Origin: JAVVEH01 sp032251435
GTDB lineage: Bacteria; Verrucomicrobiota; Lentisphaeria; Oligosphaerales; MVZH01
Assembly (NCBI GenBank): GCA_032251435.1
Contig: JAVVEH010000034.1
Span: 1 to 47,345, forward strand
Direction of reading: 5' to 3'
Length of the DNA stretch: 47,345 nucleotides
Made by a program: the position numbers and the translations under genes. Below, one piece after another: positions 26,330 to 35,443 of the stretch; positions within the stretch are counted from its first letter, which is position 1; each line of letters opens with the position of its first letter. The notes under the pieces are model-generated. The model saw nothing but the letters and a program-made list of their open reading frames with translations, did no database searches and was not told where the DNA came from.

Positions 26330-27715
26330 GTGAGTGACAGCCTTGTGAATATTCTCATCTTAGGCGCGGGTGAACTGGGGAAACAGCTGGCCTGGACCCT
26401 GTGTGACAACCGCGAAAACAAAGTGACGGTGGTGGATCACTCCGCCGCCCGGCTGGAACGGTTGCGGGAACGACTGGATGTGATGACGGTCAGCGGTGAA
26501 GCCGCCAGTGTGCAAGCGCTTAAAAACGCCGGTGTGGACAAAGCCGAGCTGCTGCTGGCCGTGACTGGCAGCGATGCCAGCAACGTGCTGGCGTGCCGGG
26601 TCGGGCGTCATTTTGGCGTGAAACGGACGGTCTGCCGGGTCTCAAAAGACCATTTTTTCTCGGAAGGTGACGGATTTTCCCCCGCGGAAATGGCGATTGA
26701 TCATTTGATCCACCCATTGAACGATTGCGTGGATCAGATCATCCGGGTGATTCGGCACCAGTGCGCGATTGAGCGTTTCACGTTGCCCAGCGCCAAGTGT
26801 GAAATTTGCGCCTTTCATGTGCGTCCCCGTTCGGCCATCGTCAATGTCCGGCTGGCGGATTTTCCGGAGAAGACGTTGCTGGGCAGGGTGCGGTTCTCAT
26901 TGGTGATGCGGAATCGGCGCTTGGTCATGCCTGGCGGCGAGTTTGTGTTCAAGGCCGGGGATGAAGTGTACGCCGCGGGAACCGCCCAGGACATTGAAAC
27001 GCTGTTAGATTATGTTGATGTCAAGATTAAACATAATGGCACCATGATTGTGGCGGGCGCCAGTCCGGCGGCCCGGGAGTTGGTCCGGCGGTTGAAAACG
27101 GACGGGCAGGATGTGCGGGTTATTGAGTCGGACGGGGATCTGGCCCGTGAGATGATGGATGAGGTGGGAGACGGCGTGATGTTCATTCAGGGTGACGCCA
27201 ATGAGGCGGATGTGCTGGAAGACGCCGGTGTCGACAAATGCCAGACGTTTATCGGCGCTCTGGCGGATGACGAAAGTAATATTCTTGGTTGCTTGCTGGC
27301 CAAAAATATGGGTGCCGGGAAAGTCATCGCAGTCACGAATAAAGCGGAATATGTGGATATTGTTCCGGCCATGAACGCGATTGATTGCGGGTTCAGCCCG
27401 CGCCTGGTGGCGGTGAACTCGGTCTTGAATTTATTAAGCTCTGAGACGGTGCGGGTTCACGCGTTGCTGCAACGGGTTCAAGCCTATGTGTATGAGTTCG
27501 AGGTGGAAGCCCGGTCCCCGGTCTGCGGGAAAAAAATCGTGAACGCCTTCCCGCCCTCAACGATTATCTCTCTGCTGTTCCGGGGGGGAGAAACCCGGCC
27601 GGCGACGGGCGACATGGTGTTGGAGGCGGGAGACACCGCGGTGGTGATCGCCAGGCCCGCGGAGGCGGCCCGCATTGAGGGCCTGCTGCGCCGGAAGAGG
27701 ATATTGCCGATATGA
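26330..27715 (+). CDS. trkA: Trk potassium uptake regulatory subunit TrkA
   Basis: A 461-residue cytosolic gating subunit with two RCK units. The first RCK_N has a complete dinucleotide motif ILGAGELGKQLAWTL and acidic VTVVDHSAARLE. The second is degenerate (IVAGASPAARELVRRL, VIESDGDLAREM). Each is followed by an RCK_C/TrkA_C domain (about 130-215 and 370-455). The start is GTG 26330, placing the first beta strand at residue 7. GTG 26345 is an alternative, and no clear ribosome-binding site decides. It overlaps trkH by 4 bp (ATGA), giving coupled translation of gating subunit and channel. Confidence 0.94.
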   Translation: MSDSLVNILILGAGELGKQLAWTLCDNRENKVTVVDHSAARLERLRERLDVMTVSGEAASVQALKNAGVDKAELLLAVTGSDASNVLACRVGRHFGVKRTVCRVSKDHFFSEGDGFSPAEMAIDHLIHPLNDCVDQIIRVIRHQCAIERFTLPSAKCEICAFHVRPRSAIVNVRLADFPEKTLLGRVRFSLVMRNRRLVMPGGEFVFKAGDEVYAAGTAQDIETLLDYVDVKIKHNGTMIVAGASPAARELVRRLKTDGQDVRVIESDGDLAREMMDEVGDGVMFIQGDANEADVLEDAGVDKCQTFIGALADDESNILGCLLAKNMGAGKVIAVTNKAEYVDIVPAMNAIDCGFSPRLVAVNSVLNLLSSETVRVHALLQRVQAYVYEFEVEARSPVCGKKIVNAFPPSTIISLLFRGGETRPATGDMVLEAGDTAVVIARPAEAARIEGLLRRKRILPI

Positions 27716-29229
27716 ATGTGAGATTGGTAACCCGAGCGGTGGCCGCTATCGTGGTGGTGATCGGAGTGGCCATGGTCACCGCCGCCGGTGTGGCTTGGGG
27801 CATGGGCGACAGTAAATTGGCGGTGCTGCGACTGGGCTTGTGTTCGCTGATCACCTTGCTCGCCTCGTCGCTGACCTTGGTGTGGGTCCGGGCGAAAGGC
27901 GATTTCCGGTTCCGGGAAGGATTCGCGATTGTCGCCCTCGGGTGGATTTTCGCGTCGATTTTCGGAGCGTTGCCCTTTTTCTGGGCGGGTGGCATGTGCG
28001 GGTACGACGTGTTTTTTGAGACCATGTCCGGATTCACCACCACGGGCGCCAGTGTGCTGGATAACACGCTGGCTTTACGCGACGGCGGTGTCTTACCCCG
28101 CGGGATCGTGGATTTGCCTTTTGGGGTGCTGTATTGGCGCAGCCTCACACACTGGCTGGGAGGAATGGGCATTGTCGTGTTGTCCTTGGCCGTGTTTCCA
28201 TCGTTGGGCCTGGGCGCCCACCAGTTGTATCTGGCTGAGGTGCCTGGCCCCACGGAGGATCAGATGACACCCCGGATCGCGGACTCCGCGAAAATTCTCT
28301 GGGGGGTTTATGTTCTGCTGTCCCTGGCGGAAACCGCGCTGCTCATGGCCGGAGGAATGTCCTTGTTCGACGCGTGGTGCCACACGTGCGGCACCATGGC
28401 GACAGGGGGATTCTCCACCCGTCAGGCCAGTGTCGGTGGATTCGGCAGCCTGTATATTGATATGGTCATCACGGTGTTCATGTTCCTGGCGGGCAGCAAC
28501 TTTCTCCTGCACTTCCGGGCGTTACGCGGGAAGCCTCTGAACTATTTTAACGACGAGGAGTTTAAATTCTATTTTGGGGTTGTCGTGGTGGCGACGTTGA
28601 CGATTAGCTGTTCCCTGCTGGGCGGTGGCATTGTGACGACAGATGGCCGGGTGATTGAGAACGCCGGTGTCGCGGACGCCTTGCGGTACGCGGTCTTTCA
28701 GGTGGTGTCAATCGTCACCACGACGGGATTCGCCACCGCCGATTTTAATCTCTGGCCCGCTTACGCCGCGTTGCTGTTGGTGTTGCTCATGTTTGTGGGG
28801 GGATGCGCCGGATCAACCGGGGGCGGGATGAAAAACGCGCGGGTCATCCTGACTCTGAAATATGGTGTCACCCAGATTAAACGGTGTTTTTTCCGCCGGG
28901 CGATTTCCAATGTCCGCCTGAATGGGGCCCGGATACCGGAAAGCGCCTTGCACAAAGTGCTGGCGTTCGTGTGCTTGTTTGTCGGGTTGCACGTTTTTTT
29001 CAGCTTGGCGTTGTGCGCGCTGGGGGTGGACGACATCGTGACCGCGGCCACCGCGTCAATCGCGGCGCTGGGCAACATCGGTCCGGGGCTGGGCGGGGTG
29101 GGCGCCACGCGTAGTTACGCCTGGATGACCCCGGAGGCGAAAATACTGTTGTCGGTGGCGATGCTTCTGGGCCGGTTGGAAGTGTATACTGTGCTGGTGT
29201 TGTTCTTGCCGTCGTTTTATAAAGGATAG
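27712..29229 (+). CDS. trkH: Trk potassium uptake channel subunit TrkH
   Basis: A 505-residue K+-transporting membrane protein of the TrkH/KtrB family with four pore repeats. Filter-like segments are visible: ETMSGFTTTGASVL, CGTMATGGFSTRQ, VSIVTTTGFATADFNLW and AALGNIGPGLGGVG. The helix-interrupting GGCAGSTGGGMKNARV lies before the last repeat. It overlaps trkA by 4 bp and is followed after 6 bp by the HD-domain gene. TrkA plus TrkH make a complete uptake system. Confidence 0.95.
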   Translation: MNVRLVTRAVAAIVVVIGVAMVTAAGVAWGMGDSKLAVLRLGLCSLITLLASSLTLVWVRAKGDFRFREGFAIVALGWIFASIFGALPFFWAGGMCGYDVFFETMSGFTTTGASVLDNTLALRDGGVLPRGIVDLPFGVLYWRSLTHWLGGMGIVVLSLAVFPSLGLGAHQLYLAEVPGPTEDQMTPRIADSAKILWGVYVLLSLAETALLMAGGMSLFDAWCHTCGTMATGGFSTRQASVGGFGSLYIDMVITVFMFLAGSNFLLHFRALRGKPLNYFNDEEFKFYFGVVVVATLTISCSLLGGGIVTTDGRVIENAGVADALRYAVFQVVSIVTTTGFATADFNLWPAYAALLLVLLMFVGGCAGSTGGGMKNARVILTLKYGVTQIKRCFFRRAISNVRLNGARIPESALHKVLAFVCLFVGLHVFFSLALCALGVDDIVTAATASIAALGNIGPGLGGVGATRSYAWMTPEAKILLSVAMLLGRLEVYTVLVLFLPSFYKG

Positions 29230-29235
29230 CGGGCC

Positions 29236-30423
29236 ATGATTCATTCCATACTTATCGAACGCCTGCACGAGAGCGCCAGTATTCAACGCTGGAACGACTT
29301 CGCCAAACCCGTGGAGTTCACGGAGCTGGACAAGCAGGCGCATAAGATGATTTTCGCCTACGTTCTGGCCCGTTCGGCGGAAGACACCGGCAAAAAGGTG
29401 AACTGGACAGCTCTGATTGAGGGCGGCGTCTTTGAATGCTTGCACCGGGTGGTGCTGACGGATATTAAACCGCATGTGTTTCACCAAATGATGAAGGAAA
29501 AGGGGCCGGAGCTGAACCGCTGGGTCGTCAGCCGCTTGAGCCGGGAACTGGCCGGGGCGCCCCGGGGATTTGAGCGCCGCTTCTCCGATTATTTTCTGGA
29601 TTCCACAACCGCTCCTTTCGAAAAACGATTGCTGAAGGCGGCCCATTATCTCGCCACCCAGTGGGAATTTAGAGTCATTTATAAAACGTGCCCGTTTCTC
29701 TATGGCATAGAGCCGGTGAAAAAAGACATTGAGGATCAACTGGCGGAGCATAGCGCCCTGGCCGGTGTGACGGAGCTGTGTGGCGAGGACGGTTTGCGCT
29801 CGTTTGTCGATTTATGCGGGCAATTACGCTTCCAGAGGCGCTGGTCGGAAACGCCGCGGGTGCCGACCACGACGGTGTTGGGACACATGCTGGTCGTCTC
29901 GGTCACCAGTTACCTCTTGATCCTGGAATTCAATCCCTGCCCGGCCCGGGCCCGGAACGCGTTTTTCTGCGGCCTGTTCCATGATCTTCCTGAAGTGTTG
30001 ACCCGGGATATCAGCTCGCCGGTCAAAAACTCCGTGGAAGGCTTGGATGAGCTGATTAAGGAGTATGAACGACGGGAGATGGAGGACAAACTGCTGCCGA
30101 TGTTGCCCCAAAGCTGGCGGGAGGAAATTCGTTACTATACGGAGAATGAATTTTCGAACCGGGCCAGAGTCGGCGGCCGCCTCCGTGTTGATATTCCTTT
30201 CTCCGAATTTCAGGCGGATTTTAATGTGGACGCGCTGTCGCCAGTTGATGGCGAAATGATCCGGGTCTGCGATCATTTGGCGGCTTTCATGGAAGCGACG
30301 TTGTCCATTCGCCACGGCATCACCTCCCGCGCCTTGCGGACCGCCCAGGAGAAGCTCTACGCGCATTACGCGGAAAAGAGCGTCGAGGGCTTGCCCGTGG
30401 GCCGTCTTTTTCAAATGGGTTAG
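29236..30423 (+). CDS. Duplicated HD-domain protein (YfbR-like)
   Basis: A 395-residue protein with two HD-like modules. The second (about residues 205-360) keeps metal ligands: GHMLVVSVTSYL, then LFHDLPEVLTRDISSPVK (HD..E and later Asp) and GEMIRVCDHLAAFMEA, as in YfbR-type 5'-deoxynucleotidases. The first (about 28-190) aligns by eye, with QAHKMIFAYVLA and GGVFECLHRVVLTDIKP, but has His-Arg where His-Asp is expected, so it is probably inactive. AAGGA lies 9 bp before ATG 29236. It is 6 bp downstream of trkH and likely co-transcribed. A nucleotide phosphohydrolase role is likely; a link to potassium control is inference from position only. Confidence 0.75.
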   Translation: MIHSILIERLHESASIQRWNDFAKPVEFTELDKQAHKMIFAYVLARSAEDTGKKVNWTALIEGGVFECLHRVVLTDIKPHVFHQMMKEKGPELNRWVVSRLSRELAGAPRGFERRFSDYFLDSTTAPFEKRLLKAAHYLATQWEFRVIYKTCPFLYGIEPVKKDIEDQLAEHSALAGVTELCGEDGLRSFVDLCGQLRFQRRWSETPRVPTTTVLGHMLVVSVTSYLLILEFNPCPARARNAFFCGLFHDLPEVLTRDISSPVKNSVEGLDELIKEYERREMEDKLLPMLPQSWREEIRYYTENEFSNRARVGGRLRVDIPFSEFQADFNVDALSPVDGEMIRVCDHLAAFMEATLSIRHGITSRALRTAQEKLYAHYAEKSVEGLPVGRLFQMG

Positions 30424-30506
30424 CGCGGGTTGTGTTTGCGGTTCAGCCAAAGCCAATTATGTTTCTCCATCTCGAAACCCGCATTAAAAACAAGGATACC
30501 GGCATC

Positions 30507-31337
30507 ATGACGCGCAAACTGACACTTCTGGCCATTCTTTCCATCTGCTTTCAGGTTTTCTCGGCCCAACCGCTGATCGTGGACTTGTTGACTGATTTTA
30601 AAGCGCCCATCACCGGCGCGGACGGAGATGTCCGCGGATCGGTGATGGTCCGGCGGGGAACCAAACTGACGGTGCTGAAGGCCGACGACGGAAACCTGCG
30701 GGTCAAAAAAGATAATCTCGAGTTCACGATTGCCGCCGATAAGACAAATTTCACCGAGGCTTTGGAAGCCTATAAAAAACGGCGGGAAGCGCTTGATCGA
30801 CGGACTGAGGAACTGGCGCAAAAACGGGCCGCTGAGGCTGAGGAAGCCCGAAACGCGGCCGCCGCCGCGGCGGCGGAGGCGGCGAGTCAACAAGCTCCTG
30901 ACGCGCTAAAGGAGTTGTTCGGGGACAACCTGGTGGACAGCAAGGGTAAAAAACGGTCGGTTGATGAATTAAGCGGGAAAGTGGTCGGCATCTATTTCTC
31001 CGCGCACTGGTGCCCGCCCTGCCGGGCGTTCACCCCGAAACTGGTTGAATTTCATGAGAAGATGACGGCCGCCGGGAAGCCGTTCGAGATTGTCTTTGTC
31101 AGTTCGGATCGAAGCGAAGACGCGATGTTTGATTACATGAAAGAGACAAAAATGCCCTGGCTGTCCCTCCCGTTCGGAGACAAGCATAAAGGACTCCTGT
31201 CCGGGAAATTCGGGGTGAGGGGAATCCCCACGCTGGTGATCGTGAATGAGGCGGGTGAGACCGTGACCCTCAACGGCCGGGGGGAAGTGGGACAATTGAG
31301 CCCTGAAGACGCCTACACCCGTTGGGCCAAGAAGTGA
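30507..31337 (+). CDS. Secreted thioredoxin-like (tryparedoxin/nucleoredoxin-type) protein
   Basis: A 276-residue exported protein: signal peptide (MTRKLTLLAILSICFQVFSA), an N-terminal SH3-like region (about 25-95, VMVRRGTKLTVLKADDGNLRVKKDNLEF), an Ala/Glu-rich coiled coil (about 98-135), then a thioredoxin fold with the redox motif AHWCPPCRAFTP, VFVSSDRSEDAMFDYM and the cis-Pro region RGIPTLVIVN. The spacing after WCPPC is of tryparedoxin/nucleoredoxin type. ATG 30507 is chosen because the signal peptide starts there; upstream in-frame ATGs add non-signal sequence. It is probably a periplasmic disulfide reductase. Partner proteins are not evident nearby. Confidence 0.82.
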   Translation: MTRKLTLLAILSICFQVFSAQPLIVDLLTDFKAPITGADGDVRGSVMVRRGTKLTVLKADDGNLRVKKDNLEFTIAADKTNFTEALEAYKKRREALDRRTEELAQKRAAEAEEARNAAAAAAAEAASQQAPDALKELFGDNLVDSKGKKRSVDELSGKVVGIYFSAHWCPPCRAFTPKLVEFHEKMTAAGKPFEIVFVSSDRSEDAMFDYMKETKMPWLSLPFGDKHKGLLSGKFGVRGIPTLVIVNEAGETVTLNGRGEVGQLSPEDAYTRWAKK

Positions 31338-31433
31338 CCATGAACTGATCCGGAACGGTGTCAGGAGTTATGGCGGACGACAGCTCAAAAACGGGAATCA
31401 ATTATTGGATATGGCCGCCATTCTCTAAATCAG

Positions 31434-32339
31434 CTACACAACCAGGAAATCCCGATTGTAGGGACAGGTTCCGCCTTGACTGAGAACCACGCGGAAGCCA
31501 ATCAGGGCGCACCTGCAACTTGGCGACACGCCCACTCGACCGGCACGCCCGCACCGGGCCGCGGCGCTGGCCCAACTCCCCCCGCGGCGGACTTTCCGCC
31601 CCGAAGATGTCGTGCTAATCGGGTCTTTTGACGTGTCGCCGGCATAGACCCCGTAATCATCCAAACACCACTCGCCGACATTGCCCAGCATGTCGTATAA
31701 GCCTAAGGGGTTCGGGGTTTTTGTTTTTACCGGATGCGTGCGCCCATCGCTGTTCGCCTGGAACCAGGCGACATCCGTCAACGGGACGGGAATGGGTCCC
31801 TGCTGTCCGCAGGCGTATTCCCACTCAGCTTCAGTGGGCAACCTGAAGAAAGCCCCTTCCGGCAACCGTTTGGCGACGGTTTCACGCTCGGTCAGGCGGC
31901 GGCAAAACTCCATGGCCTGATCCCATGAAATGGTTTCCACGGGATGAGTGTCACCCTCGAAATAACTGGGACTGTCCTCCATGATTTGTTGATACTGGCT
32001 CTGAGTGACCAAGCAGGTGGCGATGTAGAAGGGCTGGGTGAGGGTGACGTGATGGACGGGCCGCTCATTCATAAAGCCATCATCGGAACCCATGACAAAC
32101 ATGCCGGGAGGCACACGCACCATCGCCAAATCCACATTTTCAACGCGGTACGTGTCGCTCTCCGCCTTGAACGGGATCTTTTTTTCCAGAGCCCGCTCAG
32201 CGACCGCGCGTTCTTCCAGGGGCAATTCAGCCGAGATAAAAATGCGGTGACATGTTTCACACGTCATCGGCTTGCCCAGCAGACCGAAACGGACACTGTT
32301 CACAGTTTGACAATGCGGACAACGCGTGAATGTTTTCAT
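31434..32339 (-). CDS. Zinc-ribbon SUMF1/FGE-sulfatase-domain protein
   Basis: A 301-residue protein with a zinc ribbon at the N terminus (CPHC and CETC, residues about 6-32), then a SUMF1/formylglycine-generating-enzyme fold from about residue 80: VRVPPGMFVMGSDDGFMNERPVHHVTL, PVETISWDQAMEFCRRLT, FRLPTEAEWEYACG, GLYDMLGNVGEWCLDDYG, RRGGSWASAAARC and LIGFRVVLS. True FGEs use two active-site Cys after RGGS. Only the second (C in AAARC) is kept and the first is Ser, so sulfatase activation is unlikely. The frame is open to 32435, but ATG 32339 starts at the zinc ribbon. Its function is unknown, and its position next to the pilus genes may be coincidental. Confidence 0.8.
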   Translation of the reverse strand: MKTFTRCPHCQTVNSVRFGLLGKPMTCETCHRIFISAELPLEERAVAERALEKKIPFKAESDTYRVENVDLAMVRVPPGMFVMGSDDGFMNERPVHHVTLTQPFYIATCLVTQSQYQQIMEDSPSYFEGDTHPVETISWDQAMEFCRRLTERETVAKRLPEGAFFRLPTEAEWEYACGQQGPIPVPLTDVAWFQANSDGRTHPVKTKTPNPLGLYDMLGNVGEWCLDDYGVYAGDTSKDPISTTSSGRKVRRGGSWASAAARCGRAGRVGVSPSCRCALIGFRVVLSQGGTCPYNRDFLVV

Positions 32340-32568
32340 AGTTGACGGATAAACAAATCTGATAAAATGGTGATGAAGCAGTGCCTCAAGTGACTTGACA
32401 CGGGGATAAACTGGCTTCACATTAAGAAAAATCAAGTTTTAAACAAACGCTTGCCCGAGTTCTCCTCTCACTATGAACGTGAAACCGTTCTCCCGCAAGC
32501 GGGTCTAAAAGACAACAGTCCCTGGCCGCGGTGAGAGCGAGGGGACATTTCTTGGACGCGCGCGAATC

Positions 32569-34296
32569 ATGGGCAAAAAAACCGGTTCCAATAATAATCC
32601 GAACAGCCTGATCACCATTTTGCGCGAGAAGGGAGCGCTGAGTGAGGAGCAGTGTGAACAGATAACCGCCGAGGCGTTCACTCAGCAGCAAGATATTGAG
32701 GATTACTTGCAGGGGAACTGCGGGGTGACGCAGCAGGACATCACCATCGCCCTGGCGACATTGGCTAAAGTGCCTGTGATTAGCCTGCAGGGAATGACGA
32801 CCCGGGGGGATTTTCTACGCGACTTTCCGGCTGAAATGCTCAAAAGGCACCGGGCTGTGCCGATCGCCAGCACGACGAAAACACTGACCTTGGCGCTGGC
32901 TGATCCATTGGATATTTTCGCTGTTGAGGAGCTGGCGAATTTCACGGGCTTGACCGTGTTGCCGGTCGCCGCCCTGGAACGCGAACTGCGTGACTTGATC
33001 AGCAGCCTGGAACAGGAGGGCGGCGATGAGCTTGATGAGATGTTGCAGCAGGCTGGCGATATCGGCATCGAGGTGACCGGGGAAGGCAGCGTCGATGATG
33101 GCGATATCAGCCAGATGAAAGAAAGCGCCGAAGGCGCGCCGGTGATCCGCATTGTCAATATGATTTTGCTGGAAGCCATACACAAGCGGGCCAGTGATAT
33201 TCACTTGGAATGCTTTGAGCGGCGAATGCGCTTGCGCTACCGCGTCGATGGTGTGCTGAGAGAAGGACCGGCCCCGCCGAAAAATCTCCAGTCCGCCATT
33301 ATTTCCCGTGTCAAGGTGATGTCGGAATTGGACATCGCCGAGCGGCGTGTCCCCCAGGATGGCCGCTTCCGAATTAAGGCCCAGGGACGGGAAATTGACT
33401 TGCGGGTGTCCATTCTGCCGATGAGCCATGGCGAAAAGGTGTGTCTGCGGTTGCTGGATAAAAGCAATTTGTCCAGCAGCCTGGATGAACTGGGATTGCA
33501 GAAGAACGCGTTGGAACTGCTCCGCTTCGCGATTCACCAACCGCACGGATTGATTTTGGTGACCGGCCCGACGGGAAGCGGGAAAACCACAACCCTGTAC
33601 AGCGCGCTGCAGGAGATCAACAACCCGGAAATTAATATCACGACGGTCGAAAATCCGGTGGAATATCAATTAAACGGGATTAATCAGGTGGAAATTAACG
33701 ACGGGGTGGGACTGACCTTCGCGGCGGCTTTGCGCTCCATCCTCCGCCAGGATCCCGATGTTGTGCTCGTCGGGGAAACGCGCGATTCGACCACCGCTGA
33801 TATCGCTGTCAAAGCCGCCCTGACCGGCCATTTGGTCATGACAACCCTGCATACCAACGACGCCGCCGGCGCGGTCGCCCGTCTGGTCTACATGGGCATT
33901 GAGCCTTTTCTGCTGGCGTCATCTCTGTTGCTGGCCCAAGCCCAACGACTGGTCCGGCGGATTTGCTCAAACTGCAAGCACGAGGTTGAATTACCCGCGG
34001 AAGTGCTGAAAATAAACCACGTGAACCCGGAGATTTTCGACGGCGCGGTGATCTATGAAGGCAGGGGCTGCGGCCGCTGCAATCAAACCGGGTACAAGGG
34101 CCGGGCCAGTATCATGGAATTAATGAAAATCACACCGACGTTGCGGCAGCAGGTGTTGACTTCAGCCAATGCTGATGAGATAAAAAAGCTGGCCCTGACG
34201 GAAGGGTTCATGGATCTCCGGGCGGCTGGTTTCGCCCGCGTTAAAGATGGTATCACCACAATCGAGGAAGTCCTTCGAGTGACCGCTCAAGAGTAA
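32569..34296 (+). CDS. pilB: Type IV pilus/type II secretion assembly ATPase (PilB/GspE)
   Basis: A 575-residue cytoplasmic hexameric ATPase. The N-terminal T2SSE_N-type domain (about 1-150) is followed by the motor: LVTGPTGSGKTTTLYSAL (Walker A), TTVENPVEYQL (Asp box region), LRSILRQDPDVVLVGETRD (Walker B), LVMTTLHTNDAA (His box), and a tetracysteine zinc module (CSNCKHEVELP...GCGRCNQTGYKGR). The following PilC/GspF gene and the PilS/PilR-like pair favour a type IV pilus. GspE cannot be excluded, since pilin, PilQ/GspD and PilM-P genes are outside the window. Weak ribosome-binding site at ATG 32569. Confidence 0.9.
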   Translation: MGKKTGSNNNPNSLITILREKGALSEEQCEQITAEAFTQQQDIEDYLQGNCGVTQQDITIALATLAKVPVISLQGMTTRGDFLRDFPAEMLKRHRAVPIASTTKTLTLALADPLDIFAVEELANFTGLTVLPVAALERELRDLISSLEQEGGDELDEMLQQAGDIGIEVTGEGSVDDGDISQMKESAEGAPVIRIVNMILLEAIHKRASDIHLECFERRMRLRYRVDGVLREGPAPPKNLQSAIISRVKVMSELDIAERRVPQDGRFRIKAQGREIDLRVSILPMSHGEKVCLRLLDKSNLSSSLDELGLQKNALELLRFAIHQPHGLILVTGPTGSGKTTTLYSALQEINNPEINITTVENPVEYQLNGINQVEINDGVGLTFAAALRSILRQDPDVVLVGETRDSTTADIAVKAALTGHLVMTTLHTNDAAGAVARLVYMGIEPFLLASSLLLAQAQRLVRRICSNCKHEVELPAEVLKINHVNPEIFDGAVIYEGRGCGRCNQTGYKGRASIMELMKITPTLRQQVLTSANADEIKKLALTEGFMDLRAAGFARVKDGITTIEEVLRVTAQE

Positions 34297-34312
34297 GCAA
34301 TGAGGTGGCTTT

Positions 34313-35434
34313 ATGGCCAGAAGAGAAACACAGACGGCGACACCCGTGACCGGGACTTCAGGGCGTCGCAAAAAGGGGCGTAAAGTCTCAAACAGCGGGC
34401 GTATCCGGCGCAAGGAACTGCCATCCTTCACCCGGCGGTTGTCCGCCATGCTCGACGCGGGGCTGCCGCTCATTCAATGCCTTGAAGGCTTGGCTGAGCA
34501 GACTCAAGTCAAAGAATTCCGCCATGTCCTTATTAATTTGCGGCAACGAGTGGAAGGCGGCAACTCCTTCGCTGAGGCGCTGGCTGAATACCGGTTGCTG
34601 TTTGGCGACCTGTATGTGAACATGATCCGGGCCGGTGAACTCGGGGGGAGCCTGTCAGAAGTCACCTCCAGGCTGGCCAGTTACTTGGAAGCGTCGGCCG
34701 CCTTGCGGCGGAAAATATTCTCCGCCGCCATGTATCCCCTGGTCATTTTGATTTTAGCGGGATCCTTGACGGTGGGAATGCTGCTGTTTATCGTGCCGAC
34801 CTTTAAGGATATTTACGACGACTTCAACGCGGAGCTACCCGGGCCGACAAACGTGTTGATCCTCATCAGTGACATCATCCGCTATCGGGCGCCTTACGTT
34901 ATCCTGGGGTTGATTGTCGGTATCATCGCCTTCGTGCAAATTAAAAAAACCGAAAAAGGGGGACTGACGATTGACCGCTGGTTTTTGAAGTTGCCGGTGT
35001 TCGGGATGTTAATCGAGAAAATCGCTCTCGCTCGTTTTTCCCGCACGTTCGCTTCTCTGCTTCGTAGTGGGGTGCCCATCTTGCGCAGCGTGGAAATTGT
35101 GTCCACCGCGACTGGCAACAAGTACATTGGCCGGGCGTTAAAGTCCTGCGCTCCCGAAATTGAGGGGGGCAAGGCGGTCGCCGTGGCGATGAAGGAAACG
35201 AAGGTCTTCCCTCCCATGATTCTGCACATGATGTCCGTGGGTGAGAAAACAGGTAACATTGACGGGATGCTGGAGAAGATCGCCGATTTCTACGAAGACG
35301 AGGTCTCCAACATGCTCGATGGCCTGTCGTCCATGATCGAGCCGTTATTGATGGCGGTTCTGGGCATTGTGATCGGCGGTATTGTCATCGCCATGTTCAT
35401 GCCGATTTTCTCACTCCACAAATTGATCAGTTGA
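34313..35434 (+). CDS. pilC: Type IV pilus/type II secretion inner-membrane platform protein (PilC/GspF)
   Basis: A 373-residue platform protein that couples the ATPase to pilin assembly. It has a basic N terminus, two T2SSF domains (about 40-165 and 240-365: FTRRLSAMLDAGLPLIQCLEGLAEQ and FSRTFASLLRSGVPILRSVEIVSTATGN) and three hydrophobic helices (about 145-170, 195-215 and 340-365). HMMSVGEKTGNIDGMLEKIADFYEDEV is the classical GspF signature. It lies 16 bp after pilB and 9 bp before the PilS-like gene, so it is in the same operon. Confidence 0.92.
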   Translation: MARRETQTATPVTGTSGRRKKGRKVSNSGRIRRKELPSFTRRLSAMLDAGLPLIQCLEGLAEQTQVKEFRHVLINLRQRVEGGNSFAEALAEYRLLFGDLYVNMIRAGELGGSLSEVTSRLASYLEASAALRRKIFSAAMYPLVILILAGSLTVGMLLFIVPTFKDIYDDFNAELPGPTNVLILISDIIRYRAPYVILGLIVGIIAFVQIKKTEKGGLTIDRWFLKLPVFGMLIEKIALARFSRTFASLLRSGVPILRSVEIVSTATGNKYIGRALKSCAPEIEGGKAVAVAMKETKVFPPMILHMMSVGEKTGNIDGMLEKIADFYEDEVSNMLDGLSSMIEPLLMAVLGIVIGGIVIAMFMPIFSLHKLIS

Positions 35435-35443
35435 CGGGCCACC

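Noticed and set aside
31434..32339. Functional formylglycine-generating enzyme for sulfatases
   Set aside because: One of the two catalytic cysteines is Ser, and no sulfatase gene is in the window.
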